In this document: positions 5,846-6,103 of the stretch, one piece after another | Numbering within the stretch: the stretch's first letter is position 1 | Layout: every line of letters begins with the position of its first letter | Origin: Bacillota bacterium | Lineage (GTDB): Bacteria; Bacillota; Clostridia; Tissierellales; Peptoniphilaceae | Direction: 5' to 3' | NCBI GenBank assembly: GCA_023394215.1 | Contig: JAEXBH010000012.1 | Location: 1-6,103, forward strand | Length of the DNA stretch: 6,103 bases | Notes under the pieces: generated by a model | Seen by the model: the letters and a program-made list of their open reading frames with translations, nothing else | The model's database searches: none | Told to the model about the DNA's origin: nothing | Program-made: the position numbers and the translations under genes

Positions 5846-6103
5846 ATGAACAAAAGAGAAGTATATGAATTTTTAAACATTAAAGGCATCTCTTATGAGA
5901 TAACAGAACATGAAGCTGCATTTAATATGAGTGAATTAAAAGATTTAAAATTACTATATCCGGAGTGCGAAGCTAAGAATCTTTTTGTGAGAGATGATAA
6001 GAAAAGTAAATATTATCTCATTACGGTTAAGGGAGATAAGAGAGTTGATCTAAAAAAATTTAGAAATAAAAACAGAACTCGCCCCTTATCCTTTGCATCC
6101 GTT
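5846..6103 (+). CDS. ProXp-ala/PrdX-like prolyl-tRNA editing deacylase (3' partial)
   Basis: Only the first 86 codons are in the window, and the frame is still open at the right edge. The protein starts MNKREVYEFL and contains ITEHEA (19-24), AKNLFVRD (43-50), KYYLITVKGDKRVDL (55-69) and RPLSFAS (79-85), which are typical of the YbaK/ProX superfamily and closest to the stand-alone ProXp-ala/PrdX group. These enzymes hydrolyse Ala-tRNA(Pro) in trans, correcting prolyl-tRNA synthetase errors. Lys44 is probably the conserved active-site lysine of the family. The start is supported by the family-like N-terminus and a GAAGGA (5837-5842) that is rather close, 3 bases from the ATG. The gap after cstR is 48 bases with no visible terminator or strong promoter, so read-through from the sulfur operon is possible. 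No functional link to sulfur is evident. Confidence 0.85.
   Translation, partial: MNKREVYEFLNIKGISYEITEHEAAFNMSELKDLKLLYPECEAKNLFVRDDKKSKYYLITVKGDKRVDLKKFRNKNRTRPLSFASV

Noticed and set aside
5515..5889. Reverse-strand open frame covering cstR and the start of the ProX-like gene
   Set aside because: It is a shadow of two genes with clear family motifs on the + strand; the hydrophobic translation is a by-product of complementing their codons.

Overview
The window looks like chromosome of a low-G+C Gram-positive bacterium, probably an anaerobic Firmicute (a Tissierellia- or Clostridia-like organism is my inference, not shown by a marker gene). The reasons are the AT-rich composition judged by eye, strong AAGGAG-type ribosome binding sites, a wall-spanning style leucine-rich-repeat (LRR) surface protein with a C-terminal membrane anchor, and Firmicute-type sulfur genes. 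All convincing genes lie on the + strand and cover almost the whole window. The longest non-coding stretches are 186 and 158 bases, and both hold regulatory structure.

Left part (1-2568): the 3' end of a large BspA-type LRR surface protein whose start lies outside the window. It has two LRR blocks separated by Ig/MucBP-like material, then a polar low-complexity spacer, one membrane helix and a short basic tail. A clear intrinsic terminator follows. Middle (2568-3416): an extended -10 promoter abutting the terminator T-tract, an AT-rich palindrome, and yaaA, a peroxide-stress family gene.

Right part (3493-5797): the most interesting region, a compact sulfane-sulfur module. A sigma-A type promoter has its -10 box overlapped by a perfect 10+4+10 inverted repeat with the ATACCC/GGGTAT core expected of CsoR/CstR operators. 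It drives a single-domain rhodanese, a coenzyme A disulfide reductase fused to a C-terminal rhodanese (4-base gap), and a DUF156 repressor (1-base overlap). The repressor has two cysteines in CsoR positions but Asn in place of the copper-ligand His, which points to a CstR-type persulfide sensor. The likely logic is that per/polysulfide modifies CstR, repression at the operator is lifted, the rhodaneses move sulfane sulfur onto low-molecular-weight thiols such as CoA, and the flavoenzyme reduces CoA persulfide or disulfide. The repressor, encoded last, closes a feedback loop. No persulfide dioxygenase or sulfur transporter is present in the window, which would suit an anaerobe.

Right edge (5846-6103): the N-terminal 86 residues of a ProXp-ala/PrdX-like prolyl-tRNA editing deacylase, running out of the window. 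No terminator separates it from cstR. I saw no RNA genes, CRISPR arrays or insertion sequences.
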